Part shown: positions 29,938 to 40,686 of the stretch, piece after piece
Layout: each line of letters opens with the position of its first letter
Numbering within the stretch: the stretch's first letter is position 1
Source: CAWABB01 sp963701735
Lineage (GTDB): Bacteria > Bacteroidota > Ignavibacteria > UBA10030 > UBA6906
DNA: 64,000 nt
Direction of reading: 5' to 3'
Assembly: GCA_963701735.1 (NCBI GenBank)
Contig: CAVPBI010000023.1
Span: 124,001-188,000, forward strand
The notes under the pieces: model-generated
What the model was told of the DNA's origin: nothing
Seen by the model: only the letters and a program-made list of their open reading frames with translations
Database searches by the model: none
Program-made: the position numbers and the translations under genes

Positions 29938-32353
29938 ATGATTGGCAGACACATCCTCCATTACGAGATCCTCGACACCCTTGGTGAGGGTGGCATGGGA
30001 GTGGTGTATCTGGCAGAAGACACCAGGCTTCACCGCAAGGTGGCCCTCAAGTTCCTCCCGCGAGAGCTTTCGGCCAGCGCGGAAGGCCGGGAACGATTGA
30101 AGAGCGAAGCCCGTCTGGCCGCCTCCCTGAACCATCCGAACGTTGCGACAATCTACGCGATCGAGGAAGTCGGCGACGAGCTGTTCCTCGCCATGGAGTA
30201 TCTCCCCGGACTCGATCTGAAGGCGATCCAGGAACATGCCGAATGGAAGAGCATCAGCTTCGAAAGGAAGATCGACTTCGCGCGGCAGATCACCTCCGGA
30301 CTTGCCGCCGCCCATAAGCGCGGGATCGTTCACGGAGATGTCAAGAGCGGCAACATTGTCATTGCAGCTGAACAGACTGCAAAGATCCTTGACTTCGGGC
30401 TGGCGCATGCGCGCGGGGTGCCGTCCGTAGGGGAAGTGGAGGGAACGCACGGAACAATTGCCTATATGTCACCCGAACAGCTGCGGGGCAAAGAACCTGA
30501 CGCGAGAAGCGACATCTGGTCACTCGGTGTCGTTCTCTACGAACTCATGACGGGTACCTCCCCCTTTGCCCGCACATACGAACAGGCGGTCGTCTATTCG
30601 ATCCTCCACGAGAAACCTCGGGCGCTCCGGTCCATCGTCCCGGAGATCCCCGAAGCAATCGAATCCGCCGTGTTCCGGGCCCTCGAGAAGGACCCGGCTA
30701 ACAGGTTTCAGTCAACACAAGAGGTGCTGGATCGACTCGATGCGTGGCGTGCAGACCAGGATCAACTGCGCACCGTCGATGACAGGAAACATGGACCCCG
30801 GACCCCGATCTGGATCACGCTCGGTGCGATCGGCCTTGTGCTCCTCATCGGGGCGCTCCTTCTCTCGAAGGCACTGCTCAGAAATGGGTCCGAGGCCACC
30901 GGTGCCGCCCTACCGCCAGCGATCGCCATCCTCCCACTTCAGAACCTTGACCCTTCGGTGAATGACGATCCTATAGGGGAGGGAATAACAGAAGCCGTGA
31001 TGACGGACCTCGCGAAACTCCCCGGACTGACCGTGATCTCGAGGCGAAGCGTTCGACAGTTCGCTGACCGGCAAAGACCGGTGCAGGATATCGGCAAGGC
31101 GCTCAACGTCCGCTATTTCCTCGACGGAAGTGTCCAGCGGGCGGGAGCGAGGATCCGGGTACGCTGTTCAGCTGACCGATGCAGAGTCAGGGGAGGAGCT
31201 CTGGGCGGAACGATACGACCGGACGGTGGAGAATGTCTTCGGGCTCCAGGACGAGATTGCCAGCCACATCGTGTCCATGCTGTCGCGGGGAACGGTACCC
31301 GGGTTGAAGCGGGAGCCTTCTCATCTGAAGGTGAACCCGGAGGCGTACCTCGCATACGTGCGTGGCCTTGAGTATGCCTCGAAACTCGATCGCTCGTTCC
31401 AGGGTCCTGACGCACCCACTGATGAGATGGCAATCGGCAGACTCGAAGAAGCCGTGGCTCTTGATCCATCGTTCGCGGAGGCACGTGCAGCTCTGGCGAT
31501 GAGCTACATCGTCAAGATGTTCACCCGTGATCCATCACACGTGTGGGAGGAGAAGGCCTCGCGGCAGATTGACACGGCAACCGCAATCGATCCGGACCTG
31601 GCCGAGGCATATCTCGCCCGGGCGACTCTTGCCTGGACCCTCCGCAATGGCTTCCCTCACGAACGCGCGATCAGAGAGATACGCAAAGCCATCGCCCTGA
31701 AGCCAAGCCTCGCCGAGGCCCACGAGCTGCTGGGAACGATCTACCTTCATGTTGGTCTGAACGAAGAATCCCGGGCCGAATTCGAGAAGGCACTTCGCCT
31801 GGATCCTTTGAATGCCTCGACACGGAATCGGACCGCGGTCATCGGCATGTTCATACATGACTATGCAGGGGTTGTGGAGGAGTTTGAACGGAACCCCCAG
31901 CTGCCCGCCGATATGCAATGGATACGCGCGGTGGCTCTCATCTCCCTCGGGAGGGAAAGCGAGGCGGCACAGCTTGTTCAGGATCGCCTGAAAGACGACC
32001 CCCGCAGCGCGGACTATGCCGGGGTCCAGGCCATTCTCCTCGCGCGGCAGGGGAACAGGGTGGGAGCGGAGGAATTCATCGCCCGGGCAGTCGCAATGGG
32101 CGGAGCAACCTCTCAATCCCATCACGCGCAATACAGCATCGCCTGCGCGTACGCGATGCTGGGGCAGAAAGAGATGGCCGTTCAGTGGCTCAGAAAGGTT
32201 GCGGACAATGGCATGCCTTCCTATTCCCTCTTCGCGGGAGATCCGCTTCTCCGGCCTCTCCGAGGCTACCCCCCTTCTGACAGCCTCCTTGCCGAACTGA
32301 AGCGTCGCACCGACGCCTTTCGTCAGCTCTCGGAACAAGCGATCCCTCGTTGA
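29938..32353 (+). CDS. Serine/threonine protein kinase with TolB-N/FlgO-like and TPR domains (one frameshift)
   Basis: About 805 residues. Kinase domain: GEGGMG (16-21), Lys38, catalytic loop HGDVKSGN (132-139) and DFG (152-154). Arg of the usual HRD is Gly, so it is a non-RD kinase, but the catalytic Asp134 and the metal-binding Asp152 are kept. One membrane helix (about 288-310) is followed by a FlgO/TolB-N type domain (AIAILPLQNLDP; YFLDGSVQ) and then TPRs (DPSFAEARAALAMSY; KPSLAEAHELLGTIY). The frame slips near 31162 and rejoins at RIRV-AVQLTDAE. Fifteen bases separate it from the barrel gene. Confidence 0.88.
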
Positions 32354-32428
32354 TCCTCGCCCCTTTTTTGGCTACACTCCGGTGCAGCATAGCGTGTCGA
32401 ACCCCTCTCACAATTGCACTCCGGTTCT

Positions 32429-34640
32429 ATGTCGGTGAATGAACGCCAGCAGGGCACACCCGAGGCCATTGCAGCGCTCCAGGCGGAACTCAGACGGTAC
32501 AAGTCCGCCGTCACGGAGCTGGAGCTCCTGAACCGGATCGCCGTCACCGCCGGGACGTCCGCGGACCTGGATCAGACGTTGAACGAGATTCTTCAGCAAA
32601 CGCTAAAGGCCTTCAACGCGGAGCAGGGCACGATCCTCCTGACGACCGGGGATCCCGGACGACCCTTCAGAACGCTGCTTCGCCAGGATGACAGGAGCCG
32701 GCTGCACCACCACTACGACATCCTCACAGCAATAACCGGCTGGGCCCTCTCTCACGAAGAGCCCCTCGTCATCTCTGACCTTGCGGGGGACTCGAGGTTC
32801 AGCGCAACACCCGATGAGAAGATGCAAATCAGATCGGTTCTCTGCGCCCCGATCTGGTTCGAAGGAAAGATCATCGGACTCATTACCATGCTGAACAAAA
32901 AGGCCGGGGAATCATTTTCAGCAGACGACTTGCCTCTCCTCACGACGATCGGAGTCCAGGCCGGACAGCTCATCAAGAACGCAGACCTCAGGCACGATGC
33001 CGTGCGTCGTCTCCAGGAGGCGGAACACGCCCGCTGGGAAACCGAGAAGCTCAAGGACCTGGACAGGGTAAAGTCAGACCTCTTCACTGCGCTTGCCCAC
33101 GAGCTGAGGACTCCACTGACGTTGATCATTGGGCCGCTGGAGCAGCTCATCTCAGGCACTCCACCGGATGATCCCCGGCAGTACTACTCGCTCATGCGCC
33201 ATCAAGCCGAGAGACTGCTGCATCGCGTCAACGACCTCCTGGCGCTGGCAACCATCGATGCCGGCGTCATGAAGCTGAATATCGCCCGGTGGAATATCGG
33301 CAGGATCCTGAAGCGCGTGATCGCCTCGTTCGAGAGTGCGGCTCGCACGAAGGGGGTGCTGCTTGAAGGGAATGCTGATCTCGATCACCCGGCGGCGTGG
33401 TGCGACGGGGAGAAGATCGAGTCCATCCTCACCAATCTCGTATCGAATGCTCTGAAGTTCACGTTGTCCGGGGGTAGGGTTGCAGTGACGACTTCACCGA
33501 CCGTGCTTCCGGGGACTGCGGCCGGGGCAGTGGGCCTGGTGGTTGCTGATTCGGGAGTCGGGATTCCAGCCGAAGAACACGGAAGAATCTTTGAGCGATT
33601 CCAGAGGAACCCTTCTGCCCCGCTCACCGAAAGCACCGGAATTGGCCTGTCGCTGGTCAGGGAGCTCGTAGCCCTGCACTTCGGGACCATCGATGTAGAA
33701 AGCGCGCCGCAGGTTGGGTCCAGATTCACCGTCAGGATCCCGGTCGACAGAAGTTTCTACGAAGGCAAAGGAATTCGGGTTCATGAGGAGGAAACCGGCC
33801 CCTCCGCTGTCGCCGCCCCCGGGACCGCTGCCCATGACTGGTATCCCCGGACCGGAGGACGCCACCAGGAGCATTCTGATCGTCGAAGACGACGACGATC
33901 TTCGCGGGTTCATCCGCGAGATTCTCGAGGGCGAGTCACGGATCCTCGAGGCACGGAACGGTGACGAAGGGATGGCCATTGCCTTTGAGGCGATGCCCGA
34001 CCTGATCGTCAGCGACGTGCTGATGCCCGGGATGGACGGGCTGACGCTCTGCACGCGGCTCCGTCGGGACGAGCGGACCAGCCACATTCCGGTGATCCTC
34101 CTGACCTCCCGCGCTGAACTGGAGAGCAAGCTCGAAGGTCTGGAAACGGGAGCCGACGACTATATTGCCAAGCCGTTCAGTCCGCGGGAACTTTCGGTGC
34201 GGATCGCGAATCTGCTCGAACAGCGCCGTCTCCTTCGCGAACGGTATCGCCGGGAGGTGACGCTGGAACCGAAGAATGTCGCCATTACGTCTGCAGACGA
34301 GGGGTTTCTCAATCGCCTCCTTGGCAGCGTAGAGGCACACCTCGCCGATACTCAGTTCGGCGTTGAGCAACTCGCACATGACGCCGCCATGAGCAAGACC
34401 CATCTGAACCGGAAGCTCAAGGCTTTGACCGACCAGACCGCAAATGAATTCATCCGCACCTACCGGCTGAAGCGGGCGGCAAGGATGCTGCTTGGGCGAT
34501 CCGGCAACGTTTCTGAAGTCGCCTACGACGTCGGGTTCAGCAACCCGTCCTATTTTGCTGAAGTGTTCAGGGAAGCGTTCGGCTGTGCCCCAACGGAGTA
34601 CGAGAGAAGAATGGCTGACCCAACCGAGCCCCCCGCCTGA
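32429..34640 (+). CDS. Hybrid two-component sensor: GAF, histidine kinase, receiver, AraC-type output (probably one gene, frameshifted)
   Basis: A short coiled coil opens the protein, then a GAF domain (about 45-185), HisKA with the phospho-His in ALAHELRTPLTLI, and HATPase (N box NLVSNALKF, G boxes DSGVGIPAEE and STGIGLSLV). The frame then slips between 33780 and 33830; the other frame continues with a receiver (ILIVEDDDDLRGF; phospho-Asp in VSDVLMPGMDG; Lys in IAKPFSP) and a C-terminal AraC/XylS HTH (DAAMSKTHLNRKLKAL; VAYDVGFSNPSYFAEVF). This order is the hybrid layout typical of Bacteroidota. No signal peptide or membrane helix, so it senses inside the cell. Two separate genes overlapping by about 250 bases is the alternative, and is unlikely. 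Confidence 0.82.
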
Positions 34641-34880
34641 TCCGCGACGACCTGAGGACCTCCCTTGCCCCCTGGGCAAAGGCGCCCCGAGCGGTTGCCT
34701 CCCCACCCTCCATCTGAATTGCCATCTCACTGTTGCACAATGTGGTGAATGTCTCAAAATCCGTCGGATTGGTGTCGTTTGTGGTAGAGACGGACCAGAC
34801 TCTTGTGCGACCTTTGATGTGAAGAAACCCAAAGGGCCCGGGACCTTTCCGGGCAATTCACCTCAAGGAGGGAGGCAACT

Positions 34881-37174
34881 ATGTCGCAACGTTCACAATA
34901 CTGGATTCTGGCGCTGCTCATCGCCGCAGCAGGCACGACAACGCATGCCCAGCCGGTGGTCGAGGAATACGCCACGGGCTTCGTCAACCCCATCGGAATC
35001 ACTGCTGATGCTCATGGGAATCTCTGGGTCGCCGAACAGGGCACCGGGAGTGGGACCACGTCCCGGGTCTCGGTTGTGACCCCCGACGGGCAGGTCCACC
35101 CGTTCCTGGTCGACATCCCGTCAAATACCCCTGCGTTTGAGCCCATCGGCGCGGAACATGTTGCCTTCGACTCGAACGGGAAGGCACTCGTCCTTTCGGG
35201 GGCGTGGGGAACCGGATCTTTGTACGAGTCGATCCTCGTGGTCGACACGACCGGATTCCTTGCGGGGGGAACGCCTCGTTCCGTCGCCGATCGCGATACC
35301 TCTTTCCCGGTTGGCCCCTATGTCAGGGACCAGGGCGGAGTTCCTAACCCCTATCGGATCGTCGTGCTGGTGAACGGCGACTGGCTTGTGGTTGACGCAT
35401 CGTACAACGGGATTATCCGGCGCGATCGCGCCACCGGGACACTCAGCGATTTCTGCAAATTCTCGCCGATCGGGCAGGTGGAAGCGGTCCCGACTGGCAT
35501 TGCGTTCGATGGAACCGACTTCTTCGTGGGCACGCTGACCGGTCTGCCCGTTCCTCCAGGTGCTGCGAAAGTTTTCAAGGTCACGACGGCCGGCACCAAG
35601 ACCGAGTTCAAGGGCGGGTTCACCGCCATTGTGGACCTTGCGATCAATCCGGTTGACGGCAGCCTGTTCGTCCTCCAGCACGCGCGGTTCGCCGGGGGGT
35701 GGGCAGACGGGACGGGTTCGCTTCTCAGGGTCCGCGGTGGGCTGGTGGACACGCTTCTGGTCGAGATGCACAGGCCCAGCGGCATGGCGTTCACGTCCGA
35801 CGGAACCCTGTACATTTCATCCTACTCTCTTGACAACATCATCAAAGTGACAGGGCTCAACACGGTTGTCGAACCGGCGCCGGCCGTGGTGGCATTCGGG
35901 CCCGTTCTTACCTCTGTTTCCGATACACTCTCCTTCAGAATCCGCAATCTGGATACGTTGAGCCATTCGGTCACCGGTATAGCGACGCCCGGTTCAGCAT
36001 ACGAACTTCTCAATCTGCCGACATTGCCGTTGGTCCATCCCGGGCCGCACTTCGGTCGAGCTTCGCGCTGATGTTTCGGCCTGGCACTGTCGGTGCATTC
36101 ACCGACTCCGTGGTCATCTCCACGGATGACCCCGCAAGGCCCTCATTTGCGGTACCCCTCTCGGGTTCTGGAGCCGCGATCACGGAAACGGCGGTGCGCG
36201 GCGTGATGTACGCGGTCAAGTTCGCCACCCCGTCGGGGCAGGTCAACACGATTGACGTCCAGTCCGGCGCAGCCGCCGCAGGGGCGACATTCGGACTGGA
36301 CAAGGTGGACGCCCTTGCGATCCAGCGGGGGACGGGTGCGATGTACGGCAGCGTCACCTCGCCGACGTCTACTGCTCTGTACCGGATCGATCCTGCAGCC
36401 GGAGGTGTGGCCCTCTCCAGGAGACTTCCCGTCGGCAACATGACGGCTCTGACATTCGGCAACGGCGACACGCTGTATGGTGGCACTTCGACCGGCCGAC
36501 TGCTCGTATTCGATCTCACTGCAGCTACCTACAGCCAGGCGGGACCTGCAAGCGGAATTCCATACTACTCCTTCGCACTCTCTCCCACCACGGGAGAACT
36601 CTGGGCCTCGGCCCGCGCCACTCCCGATAACTCGGATACGTTGTACCGGGTCGATCCCGGAACTGGCATCGCGTACCGCGTCGGGAGGACAGGTGCATCC
36701 CTCAGGTCGTCGCTCGCTTTCGACTCCACAGGCACGTTGTTCGCCCTGAGCGGGGGCAGCAACACATTCAATACACTGATGACGATCGATCTCCAGACCG
36801 GCACAGGAACAATGGTCGGATCCGAAATCTACCAGAACTTCTGCGCCATAACGGTGCGCGTCGACGGGGTTGTCACGGACGTGGATGACCCTGCCCGTTC
36901 GATTCCCGCGTCGTTCACTCTCGAGCAGAACTATCCCAACCCGTTCAATCCGGAGACGCAGATCAGGTATCAGATCCCGGAAGCGGGGCACGTCAAGCTG
37001 TCGGTCTATGACATGCTCGGCCGCGAGGTCGCCGTGCTCGTTGATGAGCAACGGCGCTGCGGGAAGCTATTCGGCGCAGTTCAAGGCTGCAGGCCTCGCG
37101 AGCGGCGCGTACATGTACGTTCTGCGCGCAGGGAGGCCAGACTACTGACCCGGAAACTGGCCCTCGTGAAGTAG
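34881..37174 (+). CDS. Secreted ScyD-like beta-propeller protein with T9SS-type tail (frameshifted)
   Basis: About 765 residues. Signal peptide MSQRSQYWILALLIAAAGTT with cleavage near THAQ; AAGGAGG lies nine bases before the ATG. Residues 25-330 form an NHL/ScyD-like propeller (GFVNPIGITADAHGNLWVAE; PTGIAFDGTDFFVGT; PSGMAFTSDGTLYIS). An ASH-like strand domain follows, and after a slip near 36045 (STDDPARPSFAVPLSGSG) a second propeller-like region. It ends LEQNYPNPFNPETQI, VYDMLGREVAVL and TRKLALVK, with compensating slips near 37055 and 37135. No catalytic motif seen. The gap before it (34641-34880) holds no gene. Confidence 0.8.
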
Positions 37175-37203
37175 AGGCGTCCACCTCGAGAGGAGATCAT
37201 CAG

Positions 37204-39133
37204 ATGCGCGCAAGCCACGTCGCTGTTGCACTGTCCATCCTTCTCGGAGAGGCGTCTGTCGCACAGACGCCTCTCCCGACGGGTCAATCCCCCCGCTTCA
37301 GCGGGTCGGGCAATTGCGTCCTGTGTCACCAGGGCGCCGGCGGCGAGGCGAACATGTGGCAGGGAAAGGACGTCTCCACCATCACCGACTGGCGCGCCAC
37401 CATGATGGGGAATGCGAGCAAGGACCCGTTCTGGCGCGCCATCGTCGCGGAGGAGGTTCACCGGTTTCCGTCCAGGAAGAGACGTCATCGAGTCGACGTG
37501 CACCCGAGTGCCATAGCCCCATCGGGTTCACCGAGGCGATTGCGTCGGGCAAGCCGGGGTACAGCATGGCCGAGCTCGAACGCGATCCGCTGGCAAACGA
37601 CGGCGTGAGCTGCACGGTCTGCCACCAGATCACCTCTGACGGTCTCGGCTCACCAGCCTCGTATTCCGGGCCGATTCACCATCGGGACGGACAGACTGCG
37701 TGTACGGCCCGTATGATGACAGCGACACGACGCTCATGCCGGTCGTCGTGAACTACAAGTCCAGATTCGGCCCGCACATCAGCAGTTCCGAGCTGTGCGC
37801 CACGTGCCACACGCTGTTTACGCCGGTCCTGGACGCGCAGGGCAATGCAACCGGTTCGTTTCCCGAACAGACGCCCTATCTGGAGTGGAAGAACAGCATC
37901 TACCGCCGTCAGGGGAACGCAGTGCCAGGATTGCCACATGCCGGCGCTCCCCGATTCCATCAAGATCTCCGGGATGGGGAACTTCCCGAAGCGCGCACCG
38001 TACAGCCGGCACGAGTTTGTCGGCGGCAACGTATACATGCTCACGCTGCTCCGCAACAACATCGATTCGCTGGGAGTGACCGCCAACTGCCACGCACTTC
38101 GATTCCACGATTGCGCGGGCGGCCCGCAGCCTGAGCGACCGGTCGCTCAGGCTCGAGGCCTCAGCCTCCTATCGCAGAGGACACCCTGGAGATCCGCGCG
38201 ACAGTCACGAACCTGACCGGGCACAAGCTTCCAACAGGTATCCCGTTCAGGAGGATGTGGCTGCATGCGCTCGTGACGACCGACGCCGGCGATACCCTCT
38301 TTGAATCGGGCGGATGGGACAGCGTCGGCCGCATCACGACGCGCACGCTTCCGTTCGAACCGCATCACCAGACGATCACGTCGCCGGACCAGGTCCAGAT
38401 CTACGAGGCTGTCATCAGGCGACCTGGACAGTTCGGTCACACGCTCCCTGTTGAGGGCCGCCTACTACGTGAAAGACAACCGAATCCCGCCGGCAGGCTT
38501 CACGCGTTCGCATCCGACGTACGATTCGACCGTGATCGCCGGCGATGCGCTGCATGACCCCGACTTCAACCGGGACGGAGTCACGGAAGGAACCGGCAGC
38601 GATATCGTGACCTATCGCATTCCCGCCCGCGGGCAGACGGCATATACCGTCACCGTCGAAGTGTGCTATCAGTCGGTGAACCCTGAACTGGTGGAGGAGA
38701 TCCGGGACACTCCCGGCCGAAGGACATCGCGCGGTTTGTCCGCATGTATGACGCCCTGCCTAACACGCCCTTCGTGATGAAGAGTGTCACGCTGGATGTG
38801 GTGACGGGAGTGACGGAGACTGCGACCCTTCCGGAGGCGCTTCCGGCTCGAGCAGAACTATCCCGAACCCGTTCAACCCCTCGACCGAGATCAGGTTTCA
38901 CATCCCGGGCGCTTCAGGTCCGGATGGGCAGTCAGCGGGTTCCGGACTGCGCGACGTGAAGCTGTCCGTCTACGACATCCTCGGACACGAAGTGGCGGTC
39001 CTCGTGAACGAGCGTATGGCGCCGGGAGAATACGCGGCATCGTTCAATGCCAAGGGTCTCCCGAGCGGGGTGTACCTGTATCGCCTGACCGCAGGCAGCA
39101 CTCGGCCCGAGAAAGATGCTGCTTCTCAGATGA
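37204..39133 (+). CDS. Secreted pentahaem cytochrome c with T9SS-type tail (many frameshifts)
   Basis: Five CxxCH haem sites can be read across the frames: CVLCH (37316), CTRCH (about 37500, slip inside), CTVCH (about 37615), CATCH (about 37796) and CQDCH (about 37920). The signal peptide is MRASHVAVALSILLGEASVA. After the haems comes VTNLTGHKLPTGIPFRRMW, a motif of cytochrome c554-like multihaem proteins. The end is EQNYPNPFNPSTEI, VYDILGHEVAVL and PRKMLLLR. At least seven slips are needed in 1.9 kb, far more than in neighbours, so true decay is possible. It would move electrons at or beyond the outer membrane. Starts 30 bases after the ScyD-like gene. Confidence 0.75.
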
Positions 39134-39260
39134 GTCTCAGGGAGCATTCGGGAGGAAGCATCGTTGAACATCGGCAGTCAGGTCCTGCGACGGCCTTCTG
39201 CCTAAGAGGAATCGCGGGTGGAAAGGATCTGTCCGGCTCCGGGCCGACGACGGGAGGGAA

Positions 39261-39719
39261 TCAGTCTCGGAATGACGAGAGGACTTCGCGGGCGATGCGC
39301 AGCACTTCGGGGATCGCGTCCCTGACACGGGCGCTGAGATCGATCGTCATGCTCTGAATCTGTTCGATGGACACCGTGATCAGGTACAGTCTGGGAAGCG
39401 GACCAAGAAGCGCAGCCGATTCCAGGAGGTCGCGCAGACCGATGTCGTGCGCGCTGAGCGTCCGGGGGAAATCCGAGGCGAATTTCGGCTGCAGGAGCCG
39501 GACGGTCCCGGCAGGAGCCCCATCCATCGTCGCATCGATGAGGATGATCGGGTCGTAGTCCTGGAAGAGGGACAGCAGGTGGAACCCGCCCGTTCCCCCG
39601 TCCAGGGCGGTCACACCCTCCGGAAGCCCGGCCTCCTCAAGGGCGCGGACAGCGTGGACTCCAACCCCTTCATCGCCAAGCAGATAGTTGCCGACCCCAA
39701 GGACAAGCGGCTTGTGCAT
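39261..39719 (-). CDS. hyaD: Hydrogenase maturation endopeptidase
   Basis: 152 residues, intact. HyaD/HybD-type protease that removes the C-terminal tail of the [NiFe] large subunit once nickel is in place. Nickel-sensing residues are visible in the expected places: Glu in LGDEGVGVH, Asp in LDGGTGGFH and His in SAHDIGLRD. The start MHKPLVLGVGN is typical of the family; upstream codons in frame are not conserved. Its likely target is the LYDEKGRYVHQVATF tail of HyaB in the same cluster. A hairpin (39911-39934) separates it from hyaC, so it may have its own promoter. Confidence 0.92.
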   Translation of the reverse strand: MHKPLVLGVGNYLLGDEGVGVHAVRALEEAGLPEGVTALDGGTGGFHLLSLFQDYDPIILIDATMDGAPAGTVRLLQPKFASDFPRTLSAHDIGLRDLLESAALLGPLPRLYLITVSIEQIQSMTIDLSARVRDAIPEVLRIAREVLSSFRD

Positions 39720-39910
39720 CGAGAAATATCCCTGCTCTGATAGTGGGCCCAATGTACAGCAGCCATCGTCGCGAAGCAACTTCCCGATGTGCGCCAAACC
39801 CGGGTATCGCCGGGCATGCCTTCGTGCGGCACCCACATCAGAAGCCCGGAGCAACTCGACGCCGAATAGCACCGACCTCCTGACGGCGTGACATGCGGAC
39901 TCGGAACGAC

Positions 39911-39934
39911 GAAGGGCGGCTCTCGCCGCCCTTC
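39911..39934. terminator. Strong hairpin between hyaC and hyaD
   Basis: GAAGGGCGGC-TCTC-GCCGCCCTTC, a perfect ten-base stem 20 bases after the hyaC stop. No long T-run on either side. It may stabilise the hyaABC message or lower read-through into hyaD. Confidence 0.5.
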
Positions 39935-39953
39935 TGTGTCGGGACCGGTATCC

Positions 39954-40636
39954 CTATTTCAAGTGTTCCTCCCGCTCGATGAACTTCCACCCTCCCACCA
40001 TCGACGACGTAACACCCCGCCCCTCCACATAGTCGTGGTAGAAGACGAGGTACATGTGGATCATCGAAAAGATGATGAAGAACCACATCATCACGTGGTG
40101 AAGGTGACGGACCGCGAAGTCTCCGCCAAGCAGCGGAACGACCCACGCGAACAGATCCGGAAGCCACGCGTGGCTCATCGCCGCGTACATCCCGAACCCT
40201 GTCAGCGCACTGAATCACGAAGGCGAGAAACGTAATGAAGTACGTCAGCCCGGCAAGCGTGTTGTGCCCGATCGACTCGAGAGGCTTCGTCTTCGCCTGA
40301 AGGATGTCGACGCGCAACACCTCCACCAGCTCCTTCCACTGCTCCTTCCGAAGCGGGATGAAGTTGTCCCAGTCGGGCATACCGGTTTCCGACAAACCCC
40401 CAGTAGATGCGGAACAGAAAATTGAAGAAGAACACGAACGCCGCAACGAAGTGGATGAACCTGACCGTCCCGAACCAGTATCCGAACGACGCCTCGGCTC
40501 CGCTCTTGAGCGCAGGCGGCGCACCGATCAGATATCCGGTGACCGCGAGTGCGAGAACGGCGAAGGCGTTGATCCAGTGGTAGAACCGGACAGGCAGCTG
40601 CCACACGTATCGACGCTCGAAGGCATGTGTGTGCAT
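39954..40636 (-). CDS. hyaC: [NiFe]-hydrogenase cytochrome b subunit (frameshifted)
   Basis: About 227 residues, four membrane helices. It takes electrons from the small subunit and passes them to quinone. The start reads MHTHAFERRYVWQLPVRFYHWINA; the haem-ligand histidines lie in FYHWINA, VRFIHFVAA and HLHHVMMWFFIIFSMIHMY. GGAG lies six bases before the ATG. Two slips, near 40385 (GFVGNRYA-DWDNFIP) and 40212 (AFVI-FSALTGFGMYAA), break the frame. Third gene of the cluster, 50 bases after hyaB. Confidence 0.9.
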
Positions 40637-40686
40637 GGTGCTCTCCAGGCCGGCGCGCCGCTGAGGCGCGCCCGGCATCGTTCGTT

